This document shows positions 25,982-33,943 of a stretch of 64,000 nucleotides of DNA, one piece after another. This DNA comes from Muricoccus pecuniae. Lineage in GTDB: Bacteria; Pseudomonadota; Alphaproteobacteria; Acetobacterales; Acetobacteraceae. The DNA is taken from positions 1-64,000 of the forward strand of contig NZ_JACIJD010000005.1 of NCBI RefSeq assembly GCF_014199205.1, written 5' to 3'. The position numbers and the translations under genes were made by a program. The notes beneath the pieces were generated by a model, which worked only from the letters and a program-made list of their open reading frames with translations, did not search any database and was not told the origin of the DNA. Position 1 is the stretch's first letter; each line of letters begins with the position of its first letter.

Positions 25982-28776
25982 TGCGCGGCGCGGCGGTCCT
26001 CGCGATCTGCGGATCGCTCCTCCTCGGCTCACAGGCCCTGGCGGAGCGGACAACCATCCGGGTGGGTGACCATCCCGGCCTCGGGCGGATCGTGCTGGAC
26101 CTCACCGCGCCGGGCGCCCCCTACTCCGTGGAAGAGGTGCAGGACGGGCTGATCCTGCGCCTCGCCCCGGGGCTGGAGCCGGATCTTTCCCTGGCGCGTC
26201 GGCTTCCCCGCAATCTTCTCGCGATGGAGCCGGCGCCGGACGGGCTGCGCCTGACCCTCCGCCCCGGTGCGCGCCTCCGCCACTACCGGTTGGGAACCTA
26301 CCTCGTTCTGGACCTTCACGATGGTCCGGCGCCGCGAGCCACGCCCGCCACGGAGGCGCGCGCTCAGCCCGCATCCCGAGCCGCGGGGGCGCGCCAGGCG
26401 CGGGGGCAGGACAGCGCGCGCCCGGCTCCCGCGCCCGCGGCTTCCACCCCCACCCCGCCTGCTCTTCCGCCGGTGGCGCCGGTTGCCGATGGCCCGCCCC
26501 CTCCCATCCGGGAGGCCGCTCCGGCGCCGGCTCCGGCTCCGGCTCCGTCGGTTAATGCGGGTCTGCCGCTGCGGAGCATCGCCGGGAAGGAGGGGCGCGT
26601 TCTGGTTCTTCCGCTCCCGGCCGAGACAGGTCTTGCAGTCCTGCGACGGGGCGACACGCTCCTTGTCGTACTCGACCAGCCGCATGTGTTCGACACCGGC
26701 CCGCTGAGGGACGATCCTGTCTTCGGCAGGTTGCGGTCCGAAACTCTACCCGAGGCTACCATCCTGCGACTCCCCGTCTCCCCGCCAGCGATGCTGCGCG
26801 CCCGGCGGGATGGCGAGCGCTGGCTTTTTTCTCCTCTGCCTGAGGTGAGCCACGAGAGGTCGATCCTTGCGGAGCCCGGGGAAGGGCGGGTGGTGCTCAG
26901 GGCTGCGGCACCTGGGCGCCCTGTGCCGATCAGCGATCCGGAGACCGGTTTTCCCATCCTCGTCGGGACCGTGCGGGAGGCGGGCCAGAGCGTGCCGACG
27001 GCCAGGAACCTCGCCCAGGTTGATCTGTTGCCGACGCAGCTCGGCGTCGCGGCGCTCGCGCGGGCGGATACGGCGGCGCTTCGGCGTGTGGGCGATCGCT
27101 TCATCCTCTCCGGCATCTCCGGTGTGGCGGCTGCAGATCCCAATGCCGAGGCGGGCAGCATGACGCGGATCATGGAGGTGCCCTCAATCGAGACGAGCGC
27201 GCTTCAGGAGAGATTGCGTTCCCTGCAGGCGAATATCGCGGCTGCCCCCCCACTCGCCCGCCTGCCCCTCCGCCGCGAGTCCGCGGAAGCCTTGCTCGCG
27301 CTAGGTCTGCCCCAGGAAGCGCAGGCGATGATCCGCCTCGCATTCCAAGAGGATCCCCGTGCCTCGACCGATCCTCGCAGCCTTGTCGCCCACGGCGCGG
27401 CCGCGTTGCTGGCGAGCCGGATTTCCGAAGCACAGGGTCTCTCGGCCGCGAACCTGCCGGGCAATGACGAGGTTACCCTCTGGCGCGCGGCGCTCGCCGC
27501 GGCGAACGGCGATACGGCGGCCGCTTCGCCCGGCTTTGCGGCCACGATTCCGTTGCTGGTCGGCTATCCCGAGTTGCTGAAGGCCCGGCTACTGCCAGTC
27601 GCCGCGGAGGCTTTGCTTGAGGCAGGCGACCTCGCCGCCGCGAACCGGCTGCTGCGCGCGGTTGGGGACCGATCCGACCTCGCCTATGCCCGAGCGCGGC
27701 TCGCGGAGGCCGAGGGCCGCGCCGCGGACGCGCTCAACCTCTACGTGGGCGTGGCGGCGGGGCGGGATCGCCTCGCCCGGGCGAAGGCACTGCGCCGCTC
27801 GGTCGAAATTCGCCTCGCAACCGGCGCCCTGGACCCGGCTGGTGGCGCGACGGCCCTGGAGGCCGGCCTCTTCGCGTGGCGCGGGGACTCAGAGGAACTG
27901 GGCACGCGGATGCGTATCGCGGCTCTCCGCCAGACCGCGGGCGATTCCCGTGGCGCGCTCGAGATGCTGAAGGAGGCGGTCGGGATCTTCCCTGACCAAG
28001 CCGCGCAGATCCGCCCGGCCCAGGAGGGGGCGCTTCTTCAGGCCCTGGCTCGAGAGTCACCGACCGTCGCCGTCGCTATGTCCGAAACCCATGCCGCCCT
28101 CCTGCCGCGGGATGGCCGGGGCGCGGAGGCGCTGGCGCTGCTGGCCGAGCGGCTCGCGGCGATGGACCTTCCGGAACGCGGGGCGGCTCTGGCCCAGCAG
28201 GCGCTCGAACAGGCGGCGCCAGGCCAGCGCGCCGGTCTGGTCACGCGTCTCGCAGGGCTGCGACTGGCGGCCGGGGACGCTCCCGGCGCTCTGGCCGTGC
28301 TCCAGGCGGCGCAGGCCGACCCGGCCGAGGCGGTCGCCCGCGGCCTGCTGACGGCTCGGGCCAAGGCGGCGATGGGAGCACGGGACGAAGCTGCGGCGAT
28401 CTTCCGCAGCCTCGGGCCCGCCGGCCTGACCGCGCTCGCTGCCCTGCTCGCCGAGCAGCAGGACTGGGCAGGCGCTTCCGACGCGCTCCTCTCCCTGGCC
28501 GCCGCTCGCCCCGACGATCCGGCGACCCCGCGAGAGATCCTCCGCGCTGCCGCCTTCGCTGCCCTCGGGGGTGATAACGCCCGTCTCGGTGCCATCCGCG
28601 CCGCTTGGCTGGGGCGCCTGGCCTCGGGGCCAATCGCCGACGCACTGGCCGCCCTGACGGCGGATCCTGTCCGCGGCCTTTCCGACCTGCCGAGGCTACA
28701 GCGCGAACTGGACCTTTTCCGGGGATTCCCGAACCGGCTGGAGGCCTTCCGGACCGCAGCCGCAAATCCCGGATGA
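25981..28776 (+). CDS. Large exported AMIN-like/TPR-type protein in the flagellar-chemotaxis operon
   Basis: A 931-residue protein of unknown function, the largest in the motility block. It has a signal peptide (AVLAICGSLLLGSQALAE) and an AMIN-like beta domain (about 22-115: TTIRVGDHPGLGRIVLDL to HYRLGTYLVLDLHDG). A Pro/Ala-rich spacer (115-200) contains an APAPAPAPAPS run. A second beta-rich region (200-330) precedes an alpha-helical solenoid of degenerate tetratricopeptide-like repeats (about 400-920: LPQEAQAMIRLAFQEDP, DAPGALAVLQAAQADPAEA). The start ATG overlaps the cheZ stop (TGATG). Its position argues for a periplasmic scaffold for motor or chemotaxis components. Some stretches use less GC-biased codons than neighbours. 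Confidence 0.75.
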   Translation: MRGAAVLAICGSLLLGSQALAERTTIRVGDHPGLGRIVLDLTAPGAPYSVEEVQDGLILRLAPGLEPDLSLARRLPRNLLAMEPAPDGLRLTLRPGARLRHYRLGTYLVLDLHDGPAPRATPATEARAQPASRAAGARQARGQDSARPAPAPAASTPTPPALPPVAPVADGPPPPIREAAPAPAPAPAPSVNAGLPLRSIAGKEGRVLVLPLPAETGLAVLRRGDTLLVVLDQPHVFDTGPLRDDPVFGRLRSETLPEATILRLPVSPPAMLRARRDGERWLFSPLPEVSHERSILAEPGEGRVVLRAAAPGRPVPISDPETGFPILVGTVREAGQSVPTARNLAQVDLLPTQLGVAALARADTAALRRVGDRFILSGISGVAAADPNAEAGSMTRIMEVPSIETSALQERLRSLQANIAAAPPLARLPLRRESAEALLALGLPQEAQAMIRLAFQEDPRASTDPRSLVAHGAAALLASRISEAQGLSAANLPGNDEVTLWRAALAAANGDTAAASPGFAATIPLLVGYPELLKARLLPVAAEALLEAGDLAAANRLLRAVGDRSDLAYARARLAEAEGRAADALNLYVGVAAGRDRLARAKALRRSVEIRLATGALDPAGGATALEAGLFAWRGDSEELGTRMRIAALRQTAGDSRGALEMLKEAVGIFPDQAAQIRPAQEGALLQALARESPTVAVAMSETHAALLPRDGRGAEALALLAERLAAMDLPERGAALAQQALEQAAPGQRAGLVTRLAGLRLAAGDAPGALAVLQAAQADPAEAVARGLLTARAKAAMGARDEAAAIFRSLGPAGLTALAALLAEQQDWAGASDALLSLAAARPDDPATPREILRAAAFAALGGDNARLGAIRAAWLGRLASGPIADALAALTADPVRGLSDLPRLQRELDLFRGFPNRLEAFRTAAANPG

Positions 28777-28935
28777 GCCACGCGTCGTACGCGGGGGGGA
28801 GCCGCGTTTTTTTCGGCCTGGAAGCGCCTATTTCTCTTGCGACCCGGGTCCGCTTGCCCCATATGCCGCGGCCGTTGACCTGATCGAATCACCGATCGCC
28901 CTGGTCATCGCCGGTCGAGGAATGGGGGCCCGCAA

Positions 28936-29382
28936 ATGGACTTTCTTGTTGCTCCGCTGGGGATGGTCTCGGATGAAAGCCCGAGCGAAGCCCAGTTCAC
29001 TGAAGAGGCGAAGGACTACTTCGTCGAGAAGAACGGCGTCCGCTTCGCCGGGACTCACCTGATTATCGATCTTTGGGGTGCCACGAACCTCGACGATCCC
29101 GCGCATATCGATGAGGTGCTGCGCGAGGCCGCGATTGAGACCGGCGCGACGATCCTCCACGGCCACTTCCACCACTTCCAGCCGAATGGCGGGGTGAGCG
29201 GTGTGCTGGTGCTGGCGGAGAGCCATGTGTCGATCCACACCTGGCCCGAGAAGGCCTATGCCGCCCTCGACATCTTCGTCTGCGGCGTGTGCGACCCGTA
29301 TCTGGCGATCCCCGTGCTGAAGCGCGGCTTCCTGCCCGAGCGCGTCCAGCTCGCCGAGCACCGCCGCGGCATGCAGGCCTGA
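28936..29382 (+). CDS. speD: S-adenosylmethionine decarboxylase proenzyme
   Basis: A 148-residue prokaryotic AdoMet decarboxylase that makes decarboxylated AdoMet for spermidine. Autocleavage is expected between Glu95 and Ser96 in LAESHVSIHTWPE, turning Ser96 into the pyruvoyl group. His79/His80 (GHFHHF) and Cys115 (FVCGVCDPY region) match active-site positions. It is longer at the N-terminus than class 1b enzymes (about 120 aa). It precedes speE by 72 nt, with a hairpin between. Confidence 0.95.
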   Translation: MDFLVAPLGMVSDESPSEAQFTEEAKDYFVEKNGVRFAGTHLIIDLWGATNLDDPAHIDEVLREAAIETGATILHGHFHHFQPNGGVSGVLVLAESHVSIHTWPEKAYAALDIFVCGVCDPYLAIPVLKRGFLPERVQLAEHRRGMQA

Positions 29383-29407
29383 CGCACGGACGTCACGAGA
29401 CGAGACC

Positions 29408-29440
29408 GGGGGCGGGCCCTAGGGTCCGCCCCCTTCTTCT
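29408..29440 (+). terminator. Hairpin between speD and speE
   Basis: GGGGGCGG and CCGCCCCC form an 8-bp stem around a 10-nt loop that itself can pair (CCCTAGGG), followed by a pyrimidine-rich TTCTTCT. It could partially terminate after speD and so set the speD:speE ratio, with readthrough into speE. Confidence 0.6.
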
Positions 29441-29454
29441 GTCCGGAGATTGAG

Positions 29455-30327
29455 ATGACCACCGATTCCTGGGTGAACGAGACGCTTTATCCCGCCTGGG
29501 GCCAGCGCTTCCGCGTGGTTCGCGAGTTGGCCCGGGTGAAGTCCGAGTTCCAGGACATCATGGTTTTCGAGTCGGAGACGCATGGCCACGTCATGCTGCT
29601 CGACGGCGTCGTGCAGATCACCGAGATGGACGAGTTCGTCTATCAGGAAATGCTGACCCATGTGCCGCTCCTGGCGCATGGCGATGCGAAACGCGTCCTG
29701 ATCATCGGTGCCGGCGACGGCGGCGTCCTCCGCCGCGTGCTGGAGCACCGGAACGTCGAGAAGGCCGTGATGGTCGAGATCGACGGCGAGGTGATCCGTC
29801 TTGCCAAGGAGCACATGCCGGGAATCGCAGGCGATGCCTGGAACGACCCTCGCGCCGAGGTGCTGGTGGCGGACGGCATCGACTACGTCCGCAAGGCCGA
29901 GGCCGGCAGCTTCGACGTGGTGATCGTCGACAGCACTGATCCCATCGGCGTCGGCGAGGTTCTCTTCACCGACGAGTTCTACGCCAATGCGGCGCGCCTT
30001 CTCTCGGATCGCGGTCTGATCGTGAACCAGTGCGGCGTGCCGGCGATGCAGGCCGAGGAGCTGGCCGAGACCTCCGTCCGGCGCGGGAAGGTCTTCCCCG
30101 ATATCTGGGCCTATGTCGCCGCGGTGCCCACCTATGTCGGCGGCTACATGACGCTCGGCTGGGCGGCGAAGGATGCCGCGATGCGCGCGGTGGGCGTCGA
30201 TGAGATCCGCGCGCGGGCCGAGCGGGCGGGGGTTCTCGGCAAGACCGGCTACTGGACGCCGGAGATCCATGCGGCGGCTTTCCACCTGCCGCCCTACATC
30301 GCGAAGCACCTGCCGCGTAAGGGCTGA
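29455..30327 (+). CDS. speE: Spermidine synthase
   Basis: A 290-residue aminopropyltransferase joining the decarboxylated-AdoMet aminopropyl group to putrescine. Motifs: GHVMLLDGVVQITEMDEFVYQEMLTHVPL, the nucleotide-binding VLIIGAGDGGVLRRVL, the acidic strand MVEIDGEVIRLAKEHMP, and the catalytic gatekeeper region VVIVDSTDPIGVGEVLF. It works with speD immediately upstream. It converges on the leftward fliP-fliO unit. CGGAGA lies about 6 nt before the ATG. Confidence 0.97.
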   Translation: MTTDSWVNETLYPAWGQRFRVVRELARVKSEFQDIMVFESETHGHVMLLDGVVQITEMDEFVYQEMLTHVPLLAHGDAKRVLIIGAGDGGVLRRVLEHRNVEKAVMVEIDGEVIRLAKEHMPGIAGDAWNDPRAEVLVADGIDYVRKAEAGSFDVVIVDSTDPIGVGEVLFTDEFYANAARLLSDRGLIVNQCGVPAMQAEELAETSVRRGKVFPDIWAYVAAVPTYVGGYMTLGWAAKDAAMRAVGVDEIRARAERAGVLGKTGYWTPEIHAAAFHLPPYIAKHLPRKG

Positions 30328-30336
30328 GGCGGGTTC

Positions 30337-30431
30337 GGCCGCCGCGCCTCACCGGTTCCCGTTTTGCCGTCGCCCGCTGCGCAGCGTCGCAGCGCGCGGT
30401 GACGGATTGGGGACACGGGAGCGCGGCGGCC
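30337..30431. repeat. Long-range inverted repeat between convergent speE and fliP
   Basis: GGCCGCCGCGC (30337-30347) and GCGCGGCGGCC (30421-30431) form a perfect 11-bp inverted repeat separated by 73 nt. The loop holds a perfect 12-bp palindrome, CGCTGCGCAGCG (30375-30386). It fills the 117-bp convergent gap and probably acts in bidirectional transcript ending. No T-run is present. Confidence 0.45.
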
Positions 30432-30444
30432 GCTTCTCCCCTTG

Positions 30445-31164
30445 CTACTGGCCGGAGAAGCCCTGCACGAGGCTCGCCGAGACCAGGCGCCACCCATCGA
30501 CCATGACGAAGAAGATGATCTTGAAGGGCAGGGCGACGACGCTCGGCGGCAGCATCATCATGCCGAGCGACATCAGCAGCGATGCCGCGACGAGGTCGAT
30601 GACGAGGAACGGCAGGAACATCAGGAAGCCGATCTCGAAGCCGCGCTTCAGCTCGCTGACCATGAAGGCCGGCACCAGGGCTCGCCAGGGCGTCTGATCC
30701 GCGCTGGCCGGCGCCGGAAGGCGGGCGAGGTCGAGGAACAGGGCCAGGTCGGAGTCGCGCGCGTTGGCGACCATGAAGCGGCGGAAGGGCTCGGCCGAGG
30801 CTGCCAGCCCGTCCAGCTCCGCCACTTGCCCCGCGAGCATCGGCTGCAGCCCCTGGGTCCAGGAGGCCTCGACCACCGGCTGCATGACGAAGAAGGTGAG
30901 GAAGAGGGCGAGGCCGATCAGCACCGGGTTGGGCGGGATGCCCTGCGCGCCGATCGCGCTGCGCAGGAGCGAGAGCACGATCACGATCCGCGCGAAGGCG
31001 GTGGCCATCACCAGCAGCGACGGCGCGAGGGAGAGCAGCCCGATGAGGGCGGTGAGCTGCACCAGCTTCGCGGTGCTCCCCGAGCCCGTGCTCCCGAAGT
31101 CGAGCGACAAGGACTGGGCCAGGGCGGCGGTGGGGGCGAGCAGGAGTAGCGCCGCGGCGGTCAG
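30445..31164 (-). CDS. fliP: Flagellar type III export protein FliP, probable CTG start
   Basis: FliP, a core subunit of the flagellar export gate. A signal peptide ([15 protein letters not shown]) is followed by four membrane segments and the family motifs [32 protein letters not shown] and [32 protein letters not shown]-type sequence, ending with [15 protein letters not shown]. No ATG, GTG or TTG lies near the signal peptide. CTG at 31164 overlaps the fliO stop as CTGA, exactly like the ATGA and GTGA junctions elsewhere in this cluster; CTG at 31170 is the alternative. The only ATG upstream in frame would overlap all of fliO. Gene identity is certain; the start is inferred. Confidence 0.93.
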   Translation of the reverse strand: [239 protein letters not shown]

Positions 31165-31406
31165 AGCCAGCCGATGAAGCTGTCGTTCGGGCCACCGGTG
31201 ACGAGCAGCGCTTCCCGGCCGTCCACCTGCAGGATCACCGCCCGGCGGCGCGAGTCGATCGGCGTCGCCTCGACCACCCGGACCCTGCGCGCACCGGGGC
31301 TCGCCAGGCCGCCGCGCCGGGCCAGGCCCGCCAGCATCCAGAGCAGGCCCAGAACCACGGCCAGCGCGCCCGCGGCGGAAATCCACTGGCCCATTCCCTC
31401 GCCCAT
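31161..31406 (-). CDS. fliO: Flagellar export assembly protein FliO
   Basis: An 81-residue FliO. One membrane helix (about 8-28, WISAAGALAVVLGLLWMLAGL) is followed by the short cytoplasmic FliO domain with RRVRVVEATPIDSRRRAVILQVDGREALLVTGG. FliO helps assemble the FliP ring, consistent with fliP being next. AGGAG lies 8 nt before the ATG and overlaps the stop region of the preceding gene. Its own stop overlaps the inferred fliP CTG. Confidence 0.93.
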   Translation of the reverse strand: MGEGMGQWISAAGALAVVLGLLWMLAGLARRGGLASPGARRVRVVEATPIDSRRRAVILQVDGREALLVTGGPNDSFIGWL

Positions 31407-31418
31407 CGGTCCGGCTCC

Positions 31419-31670
31419 TCATGCTGCGCGGCCGGAGAGGCGGGCGTGCAGCCCGTCGACCATGGCGAGAAGGGTGGTGAGCGCAGGGCGGGCCGCCCGC
31501 GCCTCCTCGGGCGAGAGGTGTCTGACGGCGTCGCAGATCGAGGCGACCTCCGCGTCCAATCCCTGGAGGTCGAGCTGCCGCCCTGCGAGCAGGAGGGCCT
31601 CGGCGAGGCTCAGCACACCGTGCAGTTCATCGACGGCGGTGAGCACGGCATTTTGCGGCGTGCTGTTCAT
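31419..31670 (-). CDS. Small helical protein of the fliO-fliP operon
   Basis: An 83-residue, mostly alpha-helical soluble protein ([57 protein letters not shown]...). I do not recognise a family. It is the first gene of the leftward fliO-fliP unit: its stop lies inside the sequence carrying the fliO Shine-Dalgarno. Size and helical character recall a flagellar export chaperone of the FlgN/FliT kind, but no motif proves this. It is divergent from flgB. Confidence 0.7.
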   Translation of the reverse strand: MNSTPQNAVLTAVDELHGVLSLAEALLLAGRQLDLQGLDAEVASICDAVRHLSPEEARAARPALTTLLAMVDGLHARLSGRAA

Positions 31671-31755
31671 GGCCGGAGCTTGCGCCTGCTCTCTTGCCGA
31701 ACGGTTAACGGCGCCCGCCGCGGCATAAAGGAAGGATTAGGGAAGCCGGCGGAAG

Positions 31756-32166
31756 ATGCCGGGCATGACCAGCCCCGGCCCCGTCACAGGCAACCCGATG
31801 CAACTCGCCGAAGAGCGGCTGCGCTGGCTCGACCGGCGGCAGGAGGTGCTGGCGCGCAACATCGCCAATGCCGACACGCCAGGCTACCGCGCCCGGGATC
31901 TCTCTCCCTTCGCCCAGCATCTGCGCCGGGCCGGGGACGCCGCCTCCCTCGCGCGGACCGATCTCCGGCACCTGACCGGCAGCGGGGGAAGCGGCCCGGC
32001 GGCCCGGCCCGCTCCGGCAGAGGAGGTCTCGCCGGACGGGAACGCCGTGTCGCTGGACGAGCAGGCCATCAAGGTGGCCGACACGGATTCGGCGCACGCG
32101 CTGGCGATGGGGCTGCACAAGCGCTGGACAGGCATGTTCCGAACGGCACTCGGCCGGAACGGATAG
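31756..32166 (+). CDS. flgB: Flagellar proximal rod protein FlgB
   Basis: A 136-residue FlgB. The rod-family N-terminal motif is LDRRQEVLARNIANADTPGYRARDLSPFAQHL. The C-terminal helix has EEVSPDGNAVSLDEQAIKVADTDSAHALAMGLHKRWTGMFRTAL, typical of FlgB. GCGGAAG precedes the first ATG; an ATG 9 nt later (MTSPGP) has better Shine-Dalgarno spacing and may be the true start. It leads the rightward flgB-flgC-fliE-fliQ-fliR-flhB unit. Confidence 0.95.
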   Translation: MPGMTSPGPVTGNPMQLAEERLRWLDRRQEVLARNIANADTPGYRARDLSPFAQHLRRAGDAASLARTDLRHLTGSGGSGPAARPAPAEEVSPDGNAVSLDEQAIKVADTDSAHALAMGLHKRWTGMFRTALGRNG

Positions 32167-32182
32167 GTAAGAGGAGAGTCGG

Positions 32183-32590
32183 ATGGATCTCGACAAGGCG
32201 CTCCGCATCTCCGCCGCCGGGATGGCGGCGCAATCGACGCGGCTCCGCGTGGTCGCGGAGAACCTGGCAAATCGCGACAGCACGGGGGAGAGTCCCGGCG
32301 CCGATCCCTACCGGCGCCGGACGGTCAGCTTCGCCGATCGCGTCGACCGGGCGACAGGCGCGCGCACGGTCGGCGTCTCGCGGGTCGGGCAGGCGCCGGG
32401 TGAGTTTCCGCGCCGCTACGATCCCGCGCATCCCGCGGCCGACGCCCAGGGCTACGTGAAGACGCCGAATGTCGACAGTCTCATCGAGGTGATGGACATG
32501 CGCGAGGCCCAGCGCAGCTACAGCGCGAATCTCTCGGTGCTCGAGACCACGCGCGGGATGCTGACGCGCACGATCGAGGCGCTGCGCTGA
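32183..32590 (+). CDS. flgC: Flagellar proximal rod protein FlgC
   Basis: A 135-residue FlgC. It opens LDKALRISAAGMAAQSTRLRVVAENLANRDST, the FlgB/C rod motif. DAQGYVKTPNVDSLIEVMDMREAQRSYSANLSVLETTRGMLTRTIEAL is the diagnostic C-terminal helix region. AGAGGAGAG precedes the ATG. The stop overlaps the fliE start (TGATG). Confidence 0.97.
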   Translation: MDLDKALRISAAGMAAQSTRLRVVAENLANRDSTGESPGADPYRRRTVSFADRVDRATGARTVGVSRVGQAPGEFPRRYDPAHPAADAQGYVKTPNVDSLIEVMDMREAQRSYSANLSVLETTRGMLTRTIEALR

Positions 32591-32877
32591 TGCCCGCCCC
32601 GATCGGCGCCGCCGCGGCCGCCTCCGCCTACCGAACCGCATCCGGGCCGGCGCCGGCCGGAGAGGGCTTCGGGGGTGCCCTCAAGCGCGCCATCGAGGGG
32701 GCCGTCGAGGCGGGACGCCAGGCCGATGCGGCGAGCACGGGCGCGATGCTCGGGCAGGTCAGCGTGACGGACACCGTCCTTGCCGTGAGCCGCGCCGAGA
32801 TGGCGTTGCAGACGGCGGTCGCGGTGCGGGACCGGGTCGTCTCGGCCTACCAGGACGTCATGCGGATGCCGATCTGA
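32590..32877 (+). CDS. fliE: Flagellar hook-basal body protein FliE
   Basis: A 95-residue FliE, the adaptor between MS ring and rod and an early export substrate. The C-terminal half, VSVTDTVLAVSRAEMALQTAVAVRDRVVSAYQDVMRMPI, is the conserved FliE helix with its MPI ending. The N-terminal region is Ala/Gly-rich and variable, as usual. It overlaps flgC by one nucleotide. Confidence 0.96.
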   Translation: MPAPIGAAAAASAYRTASGPAPAGEGFGGALKRAIEGAVEAGRQADAASTGAMLGQVSVTDTVLAVSRAEMALQTAVAVRDRVVSAYQDVMRMPI

Positions 32878-32891
32878 CGGAGGCGCGGGGC

Positions 32892-33167
32892 GTGGAAACC
32901 GATCTCATCGCGCAGTCTTTCCGGGATGCCCTCTGGGTGTGCCTGCAGATGTCGGCACCGCTGCTCGTGGCCTTGCTGGTGGTCGGTCTCGCGGTGTCGG
33001 TCGTGCAGGCCCTGACCCAGATCCAGGAGGCATCGCTCGCCTTCCTTCCCAAGCTCGCCGTCACGGGCGGCGGGTTGCTCCTGCTCGGCCCTTTCATGGT
33101 GGGCGTGCTTCGCGACTGGACCGTGACCCTCTTCGACCGGATGATCACGCTCGGCGGCCTGCCGTGA
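32892..33167 (+). CDS. fliQ: Flagellar type III export protein FliQ
   Basis: A 91-residue two-helix membrane protein of the export gate. Segments are VCLQMSAPLLVALLVVGLAVSVVQALTQIQEASLAFLPKL (helix 1 and the conserved QIQE loop) and AVTGGGLLLLGPFMVGVLRDW (helix 2). The start is GTG, 9 nt after GGAGG. Its stop overlaps the fliR GTG by 4 nt. Confidence 0.96.
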   Translation: METDLIAQSFRDALWVCLQMSAPLLVALLVVGLAVSVVQALTQIQEASLAFLPKLAVTGGGLLLLGPFMVGVLRDWTVTLFDRMITLGGLP

Positions 33168-33940
33168 CCGAGGCCGCGCTGCTCGAGGCCCTGCCGGCGC
33201 TGGCCTTCCAGGCGGTGCTGATCCTGGCGCGGGTGGGCGCGGCGGCGATGATCCTGCCTGGGCTGGGCGAGCAGGACGTGCCCGCGCCGGTGCGCCTCGC
33301 CCTCGCTCTCGGGCTCGTGCCGGTCCTGCTTCCCGTCCTCGCGCCGGGGCTTCCCGGGGCGCCGGATTCGGTGCCGGAAACCCTTCGCCTCATCTCACTG
33401 GAGGTGGTTACGGGGCTCTGGATCGGTGGTCTGGCACGGATCCTCGCGCTCGCTCTCTCCGTTGCCTTGCAGGCCGGTGCGACGCTTCTTGGGCTGGCCG
33501 CGATCCTCGTTCCCGATCCGTCGCTGGGTGGCGGGGCTTCGGCCCTGGGTCGGCTGGGGAGCCTCGCGGCGGCGGTGCTGGTCCTTTCCACCGGGCTCTA
33601 CGCTCTGCCGTTGCGCGCCCTGGCGGATTCTTACGCGTTGATGCCGCCGGGCTCCCCCTGGGCGGCGGGGGAGGCAGCAGGGGAGATGGCGGCGGCAGGC
33701 GCGTCCATGCTGGCGCTCGCGCTGCGTCTCGCCGGGCCTTTCGTGGTCGCGGCGGTGACGATCAACCTCGCCATGGCGCTGGTTGCGCGCGTCGCGCCCT
33801 CGCTTCAGGTCTTCTTCGTCGCGGCGCCTGGGCAGATCCTGGCCGGGTTGGCCCTGCTCGCCCTGCTCGCGCCCTCGATCCTGGAGAACTTCCAGGAAGC
33901 GTTGCAGGCGGGCTGGTCCGTGCTGCCGGGGCTCCGCTGA
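33164..33940 (+). CDS. fliR: Flagellar type III export protein FliR
   Basis: A 258-residue FliR, the single-copy gate subunit between FliQ and FlhB. It has about six membrane helices: FQAVLILARVGAAAMILPGLGEQDVPAPVRLALALGLVPVLLP at the N-terminus, then LALSVALQAGATLLGLAAILVPDPSLGG and VTINLAMALVARVAPSLQVFFVAAPGQILAGLALLAL. The GTG start (GTGA overlap with fliQ) fixes the N-terminus; the frame is open upstream inside fliQ. FlhB starts 3 nt after the stop. Confidence 0.96.
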   Translation: MTEAALLEALPALAFQAVLILARVGAAAMILPGLGEQDVPAPVRLALALGLVPVLLPVLAPGLPGAPDSVPETLRLISLEVVTGLWIGGLARILALALSVALQAGATLLGLAAILVPDPSLGGGASALGRLGSLAAAVLVLSTGLYALPLRALADSYALMPPGSPWAAGEAAGEMAAAGASMLALALRLAGPFVVAAVTINLAMALVARVAPSLQVFFVAAPGQILAGLALLALLAPSILENFQEALQAGWSVLPGLR

Positions 33941-33943
33941 GCC

